Below, one piece after another: positions 1-6,727 of a DNA stretch of 8,642 bases (positions are counted from its first letter, which is position 1; each line of letters opens with the position of its first letter). A program made the translations under genes and the position numbers. The DNA lies in the NCBI GenBank assembly GCA_041493345.1, contig JBGPYQ010000141.1, forward strand, positions 1 through 8,642, given 5' to 3'. The notes beneath the pieces were generated by a model. It saw only the letters and a list, made by a program, of their open reading frames with translations. It made no database searches and was not told where the DNA came from. This stretch comes from VBDM01 sp041493345. Its GTDB lineage: Bacteria > Pseudomonadota > Gammaproteobacteria > Burkholderiales > SG8-39.

Positions 1-558
1 GACAAGGCCTGGCAGAAGGCGCTCTTCGAGCAGTGCAGCAAGGTGATGCTGTCGCTCGTTCGCCTGCCTCAGCCCGTGATCGCGCGCGTGCAAGGCGTCG
101 CGGTTGCCGCAGGCTGCCAGCTGGTGTCGATGTGCGATCTCGCGGTGGCGAGCGACGCCGCCCGGTTCGCGCTTCCGGGAATCAAGAGCGGCATTTTCTG
201 CACCACGCCGGGAGTCGGCGTCGCGCGCAATCTGGCGCGCAAGCACACGCTGGAAATGCTCTTTACCGGCGATCCGATCGACGCAAACACCGCGCTTTCA
301 TGGGGTTTGGTGAACCGCGTCGCGCCGCTTGCCGAGCTCGATGCCGAAGTGGACAAGCTCGCGCACAAGATCCTCGCGCACAGCAGCGCCGTAGTGAGCA
401 TCGGCAAGGGTTTCTTCTACGAGCAGGTGGAAAAGGGATTCGAAGGCGCCTATTCGCTCGCCTCCGAGGGCATGGCCTGCAACATGATGCTCGAGGATGC
501 CGCCGAGGGCATCGACGCCTTCATCGAAAAACGCAAGCCCGCCTGGCGCGGAAAATGA
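1..558 (+). CDS. Enoyl-CoA hydratase/isomerase (crotonase) family protein, ECHDC3-like, 5'-truncated
   Basis: The reading frame is open from base 1 and ends in TGA at 556-558, so the visible 185 codons are the C-terminal part of a gene that begins before the window. The crotonase fold is recognisable from the oxyanion-hole region (GVAVAAGCQLVSMCDLAVAS), the PGVGVAR segment and LFTGDPIDANTALSWGLVNRV, which matches the family's 'TG..i.A.eA...GLV' signature. The style is closest to the ECHDC3-like branch. Aligned by eye to mitochondrial enoyl-CoA hydratase, the first catalytic Glu (GGGCEL) is Gln at bases 118-120 and the second (QPE) is Gly at 178-180. Simple hydratase activity is therefore doubtful; isomerase, hydrolase or non-catalytic roles are possible. 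The protein should be cytoplasmic and act on an acyl-CoA. It lies 88 bp upstream of the Liv-type operon in the same direction, so co-transcription is plausible. The family call is firm; the substrate is unknown. Confidence 0.88.
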   Translation, partial: DKAWQKALFEQCSKVMLSLVRLPQPVIARVQGVAVAAGCQLVSMCDLAVASDAARFALPGIKSGIFCTTPGVGVARNLARKHTLEMLFTGDPIDANTALSWGLVNRVAPLAELDAEVDKLAHKILAHSSAVVSIGKGFFYEQVEKGFEGAYSLASEGMACNMMLEDAAEGIDAFIEKRKPAWRGK

Positions 559-646
559 TCCGCCCGCGATTGCCCGATCGCCGGTCCTGACCCATAATCC
601 CGGCCTCGGGAGGAGAAGCCGGTTCCATTACGGCAGGCCGCGGCGC

Positions 647-1402
647 ATGAGCGACGACTGCATTCTTGAAACGCGCGATTTGACCAAGGAGTTCAAGGGA
701 TTCGTCGCCGTGAACGGCGTCAATCTGAAGGTCAGGCGGGGGCACATTCACGCGCTGATCGGTCCCAACGGCGCGGGCAAGACCACCTGCTTCAACCTGC
801 TCACGCAGTTTCTCGCGCCCACGCGCGGCCAGATCATCTACAAGGGGCGCGAGATTACCGGTTCCAGTCCTGCCGCGGTCGCCCGGCTCGGGCTGGTTCG
901 ATCGTTCCAGATCTCCGCCGTTTTCCCGCACCTGACCGTGCTCGAAAATGTGCGCATCGCGCTGCAGCGCAAGCGCGGCAATTCATACGATTTCTGGAAG
1001 GCCGGCAGCGTGCTCGGCGAGCTGAATACCCGCGCCCGGGAACTGCTCGAGGCGGTCGGCCTGTCGGCGCTCGAGAATTCAATCGCGGTGGAGCTGCCCT
1101 ACGGACGCAAGCGCGCCCTGGAAATCGCGGCCACGCTGGCGCTCGAGCCGGAGATGATGCTGCTCGATGAGCCGACGGCGGGAATGACCCACGAGGACGT
1201 GGAGCGCATCGCCGCGCTGATCAAGCGCGTCGCGGCCGATCGCACCGTGCTGATGGTCGAGCACAACCTGAGCGTCGTGTCGAACCTTTCAAATTACATC
1301 ACCGTGCTCTCGCGCGGCGAAGTCATCGCGGAAGGCGACTACGCGTCAGTCTCGAACCATCCCGAAGTCATCAAGGCCTACCTGGGGACCGAGCATGCCT
1401 GA
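647..1402 (+). CDS. livG: HAAT-family ABC transporter ATP-binding protein, LivG-like
   Basis: This is a cytoplasmic ATPase subunit of a branched-chain-amino-acid-type importer, which pairs with the LivF-like ATPase to drive the LivH/LivM-like permeases. The protein has 251 residues, normal for LivG. Visible motifs are Walker A GPNGAGKT (39-46), the Q-loop Gln88 in SFQ, the LivG-type signature LPYGRKRALEIA (150-161) in place of LSGGQ, Walker B MMLLDEP (170-176) and the H-loop His206 in VEHN. The C-terminal helix ending in VIKAYLG is typical of the family. I chose the ATG at 647 because no other start codon lies in frame nearby and homologues start close to this point. The frame is open further upstream, but that part is low-quality Arg-rich sequence. 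The start has only a weak Shine-Dalgarno (AGG at 635-637); a better GGGAGGAG at 607-614 lies too far upstream. The gene symbol is by family resemblance; the solute may not be leucine, isoleucine or valine. Confidence 0.93.
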   Translation: MSDDCILETRDLTKEFKGFVAVNGVNLKVRRGHIHALIGPNGAGKTTCFNLLTQFLAPTRGQIIYKGREITGSSPAAVARLGLVRSFQISAVFPHLTVLENVRIALQRKRGNSYDFWKAGSVLGELNTRARELLEAVGLSALENSIAVELPYGRKRALEIAATLALEPEMMLLDEPTAGMTHEDVERIAALIKRVAADRTVLMVEHNLSVVSNLSNYITVLSRGEVIAEGDYASVSNHPEVIKAYLGTEHA

Positions 1403-2114
1403 GGCGCAGGCGCCCGCCGTCCTCCTTTCCGTCAGCGGCCTGAACGCCTGGTACGGCGAGTCGCACATCCTGCACGGAGTGGAATTCGAAGTGCGCCGCG
1501 GCGAGGTCGTGACGCTGCTCGGCCGCAACGGCGCGGGCAAGACCACCACGCTCAAGTCCGTGATGGGCATGCTGGCGCGCCGGGAGGGTTCGATCCGGTT
1601 CGACGGCCGGGAGACGATTGCCTTGTCTTCCGACCGCATCGCCCGTCTCGGCATGGCATTCTGTCCCGAGGAACGCGGCATCTTCGCCAGCCTCGACGTC
1701 CGGGAGAACCTGCTGCTGCCGCCCGTGGTCCGCCCCGGCGGGCTATCCATGGACCAGATTTTCGAGCTTTTTCCGAATCTGAAGGAACGGCTCTCGAGCC
1801 AGGGTACCAAGCTTTCCGGAGGCGAGCAGCAGATGCTCGCGATCGGCCGCATACTTCGCACCGGAGCGCGGCTGCTCCTCCTCGACGAGCCCACCGAGGG
1901 CCTCGCCCCGGTGATCGTGCAGCAGATCGGCCGGACCATATCGCGGCTCAAGGCCGAAGGGTTTACCATCCTGCTGGTCGAGCAGAATTTCCGCTTTGCC
2001 TCGCGCGTCGCCGACCGTCACTACGTGATGGAGAACGGCCGGGTCGTGGACATGATCCCGAACGCCGAGCTCGATTCGAATCTGGAAAAGATTCACGAAT
2101 ATCTGGGAGTTTAG
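1395..2114 (+). CDS. livF: HAAT-family ABC transporter ATP-binding protein, LivF-like
   Basis: This is the second ATPase subunit of the importer, 239 residues, the usual LivF size. Motifs are Walker A GRNGAGKT (43-50), the LivF-type Q-loop region FCPEERGIF (89-97, where LivF proteins carry 'PE' rather than Gln), signature LSGGEQ (140-145), and Walker B ending in LLLDEP (161-166). The H-loop position is Gln197 in LLVEQN, as is normal in LivF. The C-terminus IHEYLGV is also typical. The ATG at 1395 lies inside the end of the LivG-like gene, giving an 8-bp overlap, with a purine-rich GGGGA at 1384-1388 six bases upstream. This indicates translational coupling and roughly equal production of the two ATPases. 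The family assignment is firm; substrate specificity lies in the binding protein, not here. Confidence 0.94.
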   Translation: MPEAQAPAVLLSVSGLNAWYGESHILHGVEFEVRRGEVVTLLGRNGAGKTTTLKSVMGMLARREGSIRFDGRETIALSSDRIARLGMAFCPEERGIFASLDVRENLLLPPVVRPGGLSMDQIFELFPNLKERLSSQGTKLSGGEQQMLAIGRILRTGARLLLLDEPTEGLAPVIVQQIGRTISRLKAEGFTILLVEQNFRFASRVADRHYVMENGRVVDMIPNAELDSNLEKIHEYLGV

Positions 2115-2143
2115 GTAAGCTGACGTATCCGAACAATCAACCG

Positions 2144-2150
2144 AAAGGGA
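2144..2150 (+). promoter_or_regulatory. Ribosome binding site of the LivK-like binding-protein gene
   Basis: The sequence AAAGGGA ends six bases before the ATG at 2157. This supports that start over the in-frame ATG at 2175, which would remove the positively charged n-region of the signal peptide. Confidence 0.6.
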
Positions 2151-2156
2151 GCCAAC

Positions 2157-3377
2157 ATGCATCGGAATCGTAGTATGGCCATTGCCGCATCGCTCGCGCT
2201 GGCCGCCGCGTTCGTCACTTTGGGCGCGCAGGCGCAGATATCGGACGGCGTCGTCAAGATCGGCGTGTTGAACGACATGTCCAGCCTGTACTCGGATATC
2301 ACTGGCCCCGGATCCGTGGCGGCGGCCCGCATGGCCGTGGAAGATTTCGGTGCCGCGAGGAAAGGCATGAAGGTTGAGATCCTGTCGGCCGATCACTTGA
2401 ATAAACCGGACGTCGGCTCCAGCATCGCGCGCCAGTGGTACGACGTGGACAAAGTCGACCTCATCATCGACGTTCCTACCTCGTCGATTGCCCTGGCGAT
2501 CAACCAGATCACCCGGGAGAAGGGCAAGGCGTTCATCGTGTCCGGGGCGGCGACTTCGGATCTCACCGGCAAGGCATGCTCGCCCAACACCATTCACTGG
2601 ACCTACGACACCTGGATGCTCGCCAACGGCACCGGCAACGCCATCGTGAAGACCGGCGGCGACTCCTGGTACTTCATCACCGCGGACTATGCCTTCGGCC
2701 TGGCGCTGGAACGCGACACCGAAGCGGTGGTGCTGAAGAACGGCGGAAAAGTGCTCGGCAAGGTCCGGCATCCGCTCAACGCCCAGGACTTTTCCTCGTT
2801 CCTGCTACAGGCGCAGGCTTCCAAGGCGAAGATCATCGGCCTCGCCAATGCCGGCGGCGACACCACCAACGCGATCAAGCAGGCGGCCGAGTTCGGCATC
2901 GTCAAGGGTGGACAGAGCCTCGCCGGCATGCTGGTGTTCATCAGCGACGTTCACGGGCTGGGCCTGGACAAGGCTCAAGGGCTGATCTTCACCGAGAGCT
3001 TCTACTGGGACATGAACGCCGGGACCCGGGCTTTCGGCAAGCGCGTTGCCGCCGCGAACAACGGCAAGTATCCGACCATGGCGCAGGCCGGCGTGTATTC
3101 GGGCATCCTGCATTACCTCAAGGCCGTGGAGGCGCTGAAAAGCGACGACGGCACCAAGGTGATCGCCAAGATGAAAGAGCTGCCAACCGACGATCCGCTT
3201 TTCGGCAAGGGCACGGTGCGCGCCGATGGCCGCAAGCTGCATCCGGTGTACCTGGTCGAAGTGAAGAAGCCCTCGGAATCCAAGGGCCCCTACGACTACT
3301 ACAAGATTCGCGCGACGATTCCGGCCGATCAGGCTTTCCGGCCGCTGAACGAAGGCGGTTGTTCGTTGGTCAAGTGA
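2157..3377 (+). CDS. Periplasmic substrate-binding protein of the HAAT ABC transporter, LivK-like (Peripla_BP_6 type)
   Basis: This is the secreted solute receptor that delivers its ligand to the LivH/LivM-like channel. It has 406 residues. A Sec signal peptide is clear: MHRNR n-region, Ala/Leu-rich core and cleavage expected after AQA at residue 26, leaving QISDGVVKIGVLNDMSSLYS, the usual first strand of type I periplasmic binding proteins. Other recognisable segments are SGAATSDLTGKACSPNTIHW, DYAFGLALERD, the hinge-domain LANAGGDTTNAIKQ and a C-terminal NEGGCSLVK. The mature protein has only two cysteines, one in KACSPN and one near the C-terminus. This subfamily is common next to catabolic genes in Burkholderiales and Rhizobiales. 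Its ligands include amino acids and aromatic or other organic acids, so I give no substrate. It follows the LivF-like gene by 42 bp and precedes a hairpin that may raise its expression relative to the permeases. Confidence 0.92.
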   Translation: MHRNRSMAIAASLALAAAFVTLGAQAQISDGVVKIGVLNDMSSLYSDITGPGSVAAARMAVEDFGAARKGMKVEILSADHLNKPDVGSSIARQWYDVDKVDLIIDVPTSSIALAINQITREKGKAFIVSGAATSDLTGKACSPNTIHWTYDTWMLANGTGNAIVKTGGDSWYFITADYAFGLALERDTEAVVLKNGGKVLGKVRHPLNAQDFSSFLLQAQASKAKIIGLANAGGDTTNAIKQAAEFGIVKGGQSLAGMLVFISDVHGLGLDKAQGLIFTESFYWDMNAGTRAFGKRVAAANNGKYPTMAQAGVYSGILHYLKAVEALKSDDGTKVIAKMKELPTDDPLFGKGTVRADGRKLHPVYLVEVKKPSESKGPYDYYKIRATIPADQAFRPLNEGGCSLVK

Positions 3378-3411
3378 CGCTAAACGCGGACGCCAAGGCG
3401 CCGCTTTAGTT

Positions 3412-3456
3412 CCGCGCGATCGAACGCATGGGTAGATGCCGCCGTTCATCGCGCGG
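3412..3456 (+). repeat. Intercistronic imperfect inverted repeat (RNA hairpin)
   Basis: The left arm CCGCGCGATCGAACG (3412-3426) is complementary to the right arm CGTTCATCGCGCGG (3443-3456) apart from one extra base in the left arm, with a 16-nt loop. The stem is GC-rich and should be very stable in RNA. No T-run follows, so it is not a classical intrinsic terminator. It lies between the binding-protein stop and the permease start. There it could protect the upstream mRNA from 3' exonucleases or attenuate readthrough, either of which would favour excess binding protein. The structure is seen directly; the role is inferred. Confidence 0.6.
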
Positions 3457-3477
3457 GACGTGTCGCAATAGCTGATC

Positions 3478-4362
3478 GTGGAAATCTTCGGCGTTCCTAC
3501 GCAGGCGCTGTTCGGGCAGTTGCTGATCGGGCTCATCAACGGCTCGTTCTACGCGCTGCTCTCGCTCGGGCTCGCAGTGATATTCGGCATGCTGAATATC
3601 ATCAACTTCACGCACGGCGCGCAGTACATGATGGGCGCTTTCTGCGCTTATTTCCTGCTGGCGAAGCTCGGCATCGGCTACTGGTGGGCGCTCGCGATCA
3701 CGCCGCTCGCCGTGGGAATATTCGGTATCGTCATCGAGCGGCTGATGCTGTCGCGGCTCTACAAGCTCGACCACCTGTACGGGCTGCTGCTCACCTTCGG
3801 CTTTGCGCTCATACTGCAGGGCCTGTTCCGCAATGAGTACGGCACCTCGGGAATTCCGTACGCGATGCCCCCGGAGCTCGCCGGCGGACGCAATCTCGGT
3901 TTCATGTTCCTGCCGAACTACCGCGCCTGGGTGATTGTCGCTTCGCTGGTGGTGTGCCTGGCCACGTGGTTCGTGATCGAAAAGACCAGGCTCGGCTCCA
4001 ATTTGCGCGCGGCGACCGAGAACCCGGCGCTGGTGCAGGCTTTCGGCATCAACGTGCCGCGCATGATCACGCTCACCTATGGGTTCGGCGTCGCGCTTGC
4101 GGCGTTCGCCGGCGTGATGGCGGCGCCGATCTACCAGGTCAACCCGCTCATGGGCGCGGATCTGATCATCGTGGTGTTCGCGGTGGTCGTGATTGGAGGC
4201 ATGGGCTCGATCATGGGATCGATCGTGACCGGTTTCGGCGTCGGGGTGATCGAGGGGCTGACCAAGGTGTTCTACCCCGAGGCCTCGAACACGGTGATCT
4301 TCATCATCATGGCCATCGTGCTGATGATCAAGCCGGCGGGGCTGTTCGGCACGCAGCGATGA
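3478..4362 (+). CDS. livH: HAAT-family ABC transporter permease, LivH-like
   Basis: This is an inner-membrane channel subunit of 294 residues that should pair with the LivM-like subunit. It is strongly hydrophobic, with about eight predicted membrane segments. It carries the LivH N-terminal pattern: INGSFYALLSLGLAVIFGML, then NIINFTHG at 40-47, which is usually NFAHG. The GLLLTFGFALILQG segment (102-115) and the cytoplasmic loop TENPALVQAFGINV, which contacts the ATPases, are also present. The C-terminus KPAGLFGTQR is typical. The start is GTG at 3478: an in-frame TAG at 3469-3471 blocks anything further upstream, and MEIFGVPTQALFGQ matches how this subfamily begins. No good Shine-Dalgarno is visible, so initiation may be weak. 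A 100-bp gap with a hairpin separates it from the binding-protein gene. The family is certain; the solute is unknown. Confidence 0.93.
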   Translation: MEIFGVPTQALFGQLLIGLINGSFYALLSLGLAVIFGMLNIINFTHGAQYMMGAFCAYFLLAKLGIGYWWALAITPLAVGIFGIVIERLMLSRLYKLDHLYGLLLTFGFALILQGLFRNEYGTSGIPYAMPPELAGGRNLGFMFLPNYRAWVIVASLVVCLATWFVIEKTRLGSNLRAATENPALVQAFGINVPRMITLTYGFGVALAAFAGVMAAPIYQVNPLMGADLIIVVFAVVVIGGMGSIMGSIVTGFGVGVIEGLTKVFYPEASNTVIFIIMAIVLMIKPAGLFGTQR

Positions 4363-4376
4363 GAACGCTTTAGGTC

Positions 4377-5351
4377 ATGGCGGTCGTCCAGGAAGACCTG
4401 TCGATCGGCGCGCCGCGGGGCGCCGACAGCTTGACGCACCAGCGCGTCGCCTTTGCGGTGATGGTGGCTTTTTTCGCGCTGGCGCCGCTCGTTGCCTATC
4501 CGGTGTTCCTGATGAAGGTGATGTGCTTCGCGCTGTTCGCCTGCGCCTTCAACCTGCTCATCGGCTACGGCGGCCTGCTTTCCTTCGGTCACGCGATGTT
4601 CCTCGGCACCGCCGGCTACGCCTCTGCGCACGCAGCGAAAGTGTGGGGCTTCCCGCCCGAGTTCGCGATTCTGTTCGGGACCGCGGCTTCCGCGCTGCTG
4701 GGCCTGGTGACCGGACTGCTCGCGATACGCCGCCAGGGCATCTACTTTGCAATGATCACGCTCGCGCTCGCGCAGATGATGTACTTTTTCTATTTGCAGA
4801 CGCCGTTCACCGGCGGCGAGGACGGCATCCAGGCCGTGCCCCGCGGCAAGCTGTTCGGTGTGCTCGACCTTCAAAACGTATGGGTGATGTACGGTCTCGT
4901 GCTAGCGGTGTTCCTGGGCGGGTTTTTGCTCATCCACCGCGTTGTGCATTCGCCGTTCGGCCAGGTGCTGAAGGCGATTCGCGAGAACGAATCCCGCGCA
5001 CTCTCGCTCGGCTACGACACCCACCGCTACAAACTGCTTGCTTACGTGCTCTCGGCGACTCTCGCCGGCCTCGCCGGCGCGACCAAGGTGCTGGTGTTCG
5101 AGCTCGCATCGCTCACCGATGTGCACTGGACCATGTCGGGCGAGGTTGTGCTCATGACCCTGCTCGGCGGGCTCGGTACCGTGTTCGGACCGGTCGTCGG
5201 CGCCCTGATCATCATTTCGATGGAGAACTACCTGGCGCAGCTCGGTTCCTGGGTGACGGTGACGCAGGGCGTGATCTTCGTGATCTGCGTGCTGACGTTC
5301 CGGCGTGGCGTGATCGGCGAGCTGGGCCGGTTGATCGGGAAGCCGCTCTAA
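4377..5351 (+). CDS. livM: HAAT-family ABC transporter permease, LivM-like
   Basis: This is the second inner-membrane channel subunit, 324 residues. It has a short hydrophilic N-terminus (about residues 1-22), then multiple membrane segments. The LivM hallmark LLIGYGGLLSFGHAMFLG lies at about 60-77, followed by GIYFAMITLALAQMMYFF. The cytoplasmic coupling loop AIRENESRALSLGYD (about 199-213) should contact the ATPases. A Gly-rich LLGGLGTVFGPVVGA segment sits before the last helix, as in the family. The gene starts at ATG 4377, 14 bp after the LivH-like stop. Only a weak AGG (4372-4374) precedes it, so translation probably depends on coupling. It is the last gene of the transporter operon. A lower-GC region with unrelated genes begins right after its stop. 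Confidence 0.93.
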   Translation: MAVVQEDLSIGAPRGADSLTHQRVAFAVMVAFFALAPLVAYPVFLMKVMCFALFACAFNLLIGYGGLLSFGHAMFLGTAGYASAHAAKVWGFPPEFAILFGTAASALLGLVTGLLAIRRQGIYFAMITLALAQMMYFFYLQTPFTGGEDGIQAVPRGKLFGVLDLQNVWVMYGLVLAVFLGGFLLIHRVVHSPFGQVLKAIRENESRALSLGYDTHRYKLLAYVLSATLAGLAGATKVLVFELASLTDVHWTMSGEVVLMTLLGGLGTVFGPVVGALIIISMENYLAQLGSWVTVTQGVIFVICVLTFRRGVIGELGRLIGKPL

Positions 5352-5376
5352 AAATCAAACTTCTCCCACTCTCCCA

Positions 5377-5417
5377 TCTCCGGCCTCGCGAAAACGAGCG
5401 AAGGCGAGTCTTGGAGA
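5377..5417 (+). other. Weak stem-forming region after livM
   Basis: The 143 bp between the LivM-like stop and the next gene hold short nested complementary segments: TCTCC (5377-5381) with GGAGA (5413-5417), and CTCG (5385-5388) with CGAG (5395-5398) around a CGAAAA loop. These could form a modest hairpin at the end of the transporter transcript, but no T-run follows, so it is at best a weak terminator. I see no convincing promoter or Zur-like operator for the next gene in this gap. Confidence 0.25.
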
Positions 5418-5494
5418 ACGCGGCACCTGTTCAAACAACAACCATGATGATTAACTCCGGCAGCAACGCACCTGATCAGAGCGTAAATCACACG

Positions 5495-6406
5495 ATGATA
5501 CGAATCAAAACGCTGGCTGCGTTGACCCTCTCAGCCTTATTGCTCGCTCACGCGCAGTGCGCCGTGGCTCATCGCGTCCTGGCATGCGAACCCGAATGGG
5601 CGGCTCTGGCCGAGGAGCTCGGTGGAACGATGATAACGGTCCACAGCGCCACGACCGGCCTGCAGGACCCCCATCGAATAGAAGCCCGGCCTAGTCTCAT
5701 CGCAAGAGCGCGCAATGCGGATTTGCTGATCTGTACGGGAATGGGAGTCGAGGTCGGTTGGCTGCCGATACTCTTACGCGAATCGGGTAACGACAAGATC
5801 CAGCCCGGGCAGCCGGGATACCTTGAAGCGGGAGATTACGTCGAAAAATTCGATATTCCCAAGCGCCTGGACCGTGCCGATGGTGATATCCACCCACAGG
5901 GAAACCATCATATTCAGGGCGACCCGCGCAACGTTCTCCGGGTGGCGGACGTGCTTGCCAAACGCCTGGCCCAATTGGACCCCGCCCACGAGGCTTACTT
6001 TCAGGCTCGCCACGAGTCGTTTTCGGACCGCTGGAGTCAGGCGATAAAACGCTGGGAAAAGAAGGCCGCCCCGCTCAAGGGATTGGCATTCGTAGAACAC
6101 CACAGAGCATGGCCCTATCTGAGCCGTTGGCTCGGGCTGCGCGAGGGCGCAGCATTGGAGCCCAAACCGGGAATTGAACCGACCGTTGCTCACTTGACAT
6201 CGGTGCTGGCTACATTGCAGCGTGAGCCGGCACGGATGATTGTTCGCTCTTCTTACAACAACGGCCGAGCCTCTGAATGGCTTTCTGAACGAACGAAGCT
6301 TCCCGTAGTGGTGTTGCCTACAACTGTCGGCGGCGACGAAAACGCCAAGGATCTATTCAGCCTTTTCGACGACATCATCGAGCGCTTGTTAGCGGCGGAC
6401 AAATGA
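5495..6406 (+). CDS. ZnuA-type metal (zinc/manganese) ABC transporter substrate-binding protein, orphan
   Basis: This is a periplasmic cluster 9 (ZinT/ZnuA-like, TroA fold) metal-binding protein of 303 residues. The signal peptide MIRIKTLAALTLSALLLAHA runs to a probable cleavage site after AVA (residue 25), leaving HRVLACEPEWAALAEELGG. Candidate metal ligands match family positions: His60 in LQDPH, His139 in GNHHIQ, His203 in EHHRAW and Asp281 or Glu282 in GGDEN. WLPILLRESGN and EPKPGIEP are also typical of this branch. The long acidic His-rich loop of enterobacterial ZnuA is absent. I chose ATG 5495 because it gives a clean signal peptide; ATGs at 5444 and 5447 are in frame and would add up to 17 hydrophilic residues. 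No ZnuB or ZnuC gene is adjacent, so it must use a distant transporter or act as a periplasmic metal carrier. GC is lower than in the flanking operon. Confidence 0.85.
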   Translation: MIRIKTLAALTLSALLLAHAQCAVAHRVLACEPEWAALAEELGGTMITVHSATTGLQDPHRIEARPSLIARARNADLLICTGMGVEVGWLPILLRESGNDKIQPGQPGYLEAGDYVEKFDIPKRLDRADGDIHPQGNHHIQGDPRNVLRVADVLAKRLAQLDPAHEAYFQARHESFSDRWSQAIKRWEKKAAPLKGLAFVEHHRAWPYLSRWLGLREGAALEPKPGIEPTVAHLTSVLATLQREPARMIVRSSYNNGRASEWLSERTKLPVVVLPTTVGGDENAKDLFSLFDDIIERLLAADK

Positions 6407-6630
6407 CCGGCGTTTCTGTCGAGCTCTCGCCGGTCCGCCCAACTTCCTCACCCTGTCCGATTGATGCGACCTCTCGCCAGCGTCTGCTCTTCGCCGATCG
6501 CCGCGATCGCGGAACCCGGGTGTGCATGAGAATACCTGGCAGGAGCGCCATCAAGCGGGAATCCTCAGGGTCGGATCCCGGTTTCGCTGATTCACGATCC
6601 CTCACGGCCCAAGTTAATCCGCAAACAAAG

Positions 6631-6657
6631 CCGGACTTGATCCAGGTCAAAGTCCGG
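6631..6657 (+). promoter_or_regulatory. FNR/ANR/DNR-type operator within an extended palindrome
   Basis: Bases 6637-6650 read TTGATCCAGGTCAA, one mismatch from the FNR-family consensus TTGAT-N4-ATCAA. The dyad extends outward to CCGGACTTGA (6631-6640) and TCAAAGTCCGG (6647-6657), with one extra A on the right. The centre is at 6643/6644. A class II activator site centred at -41.5 would place the transcription start near 6685, 43 bases before the ATG at 6728, which is a sensible promoter geometry. The box predicts oxygen- or nitric-oxide-responsive control of the DUF6455-like gene. The palindrome could also form an RNA hairpin at the end of the upstream transcript, but it has no T-run. Confidence 0.7.
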
Positions 6658-6671
6658 GACGATTTGGCTGG

Positions 6672-6677
6672 TAGTAC
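6672..6677 (+). promoter_or_regulatory. Possible -10 element downstream of the FNR-type box
   Basis: TAGTAC lies at the distance expected for a promoter activated from the box centred at 6643.5. It matches the -10 consensus only partly, as is common at activator-dependent promoters. The call rests mainly on spacing. Confidence 0.3.
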
Positions 6678-6713
6678 TGTGTTCGCGAGTTATCTAGCTG
6701 CCTGGCGTGCAAA

Positions 6714-6718
6714 AGGAG
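6714..6718 (+). promoter_or_regulatory. Ribosome binding site of the DUF6455-like gene
   Basis: AGGAG within AAAAGGAGAA lies nine bases before the ATG at 6728. It selects that start over the in-frame GTG at 6707, which lies upstream of the Shine-Dalgarno itself. Confidence 0.7.
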
Positions 6719-6727
6719 AACTGGACC

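Larger units (their letters stand above)
6407..6727. other. Noncoding interval between the metal-binding-protein and DUF6455-like genes
   Basis: I see no convincing gene in these 321 bases. A frame starting at the ATGA overlap (6403) stays open to 6891, but its product is Arg/Ser-rich, resembles no family I know and runs over the DUF6455-like gene in another frame. The interval contains a perfect 12-bp palindrome CCGCGATCGCGG (6501-6512) of no clear meaning. Its 3' part holds the FNR-type box and probable promoter described separately. Confidence 0.5.

Noticed and set aside
497..646. Fifty-codon N-terminal extension of the LivG-like gene
   Set aside because: It overlaps the crotonase gene, is Arg/Pro-rich and does not resemble the start of LivG proteins, which begin near the ATG at 647.
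1743..2771. Minus-strand open frame of 342 codons opposite the LivF-like and LivK-like genes
   Set aside because: Spans two well-supported genes and their gap on the other strand, with no family motifs; typical antisense shadow in GC-rich DNA.
4523..5494. Long upstream extension of the metal-binding-protein frame, giving a 627-codon fusion
   Set aside because: The upstream part is an Arg-rich shadow of the LivM-like gene in another frame; a clear signal peptide starts at 5495.
6501..6512. Perfect palindrome CCGCGATCGCGG
   Set aside because: Short GC-rich palindromes built on GATC/CGCG arise easily here; there is no suitable promoter or gene start beside it.
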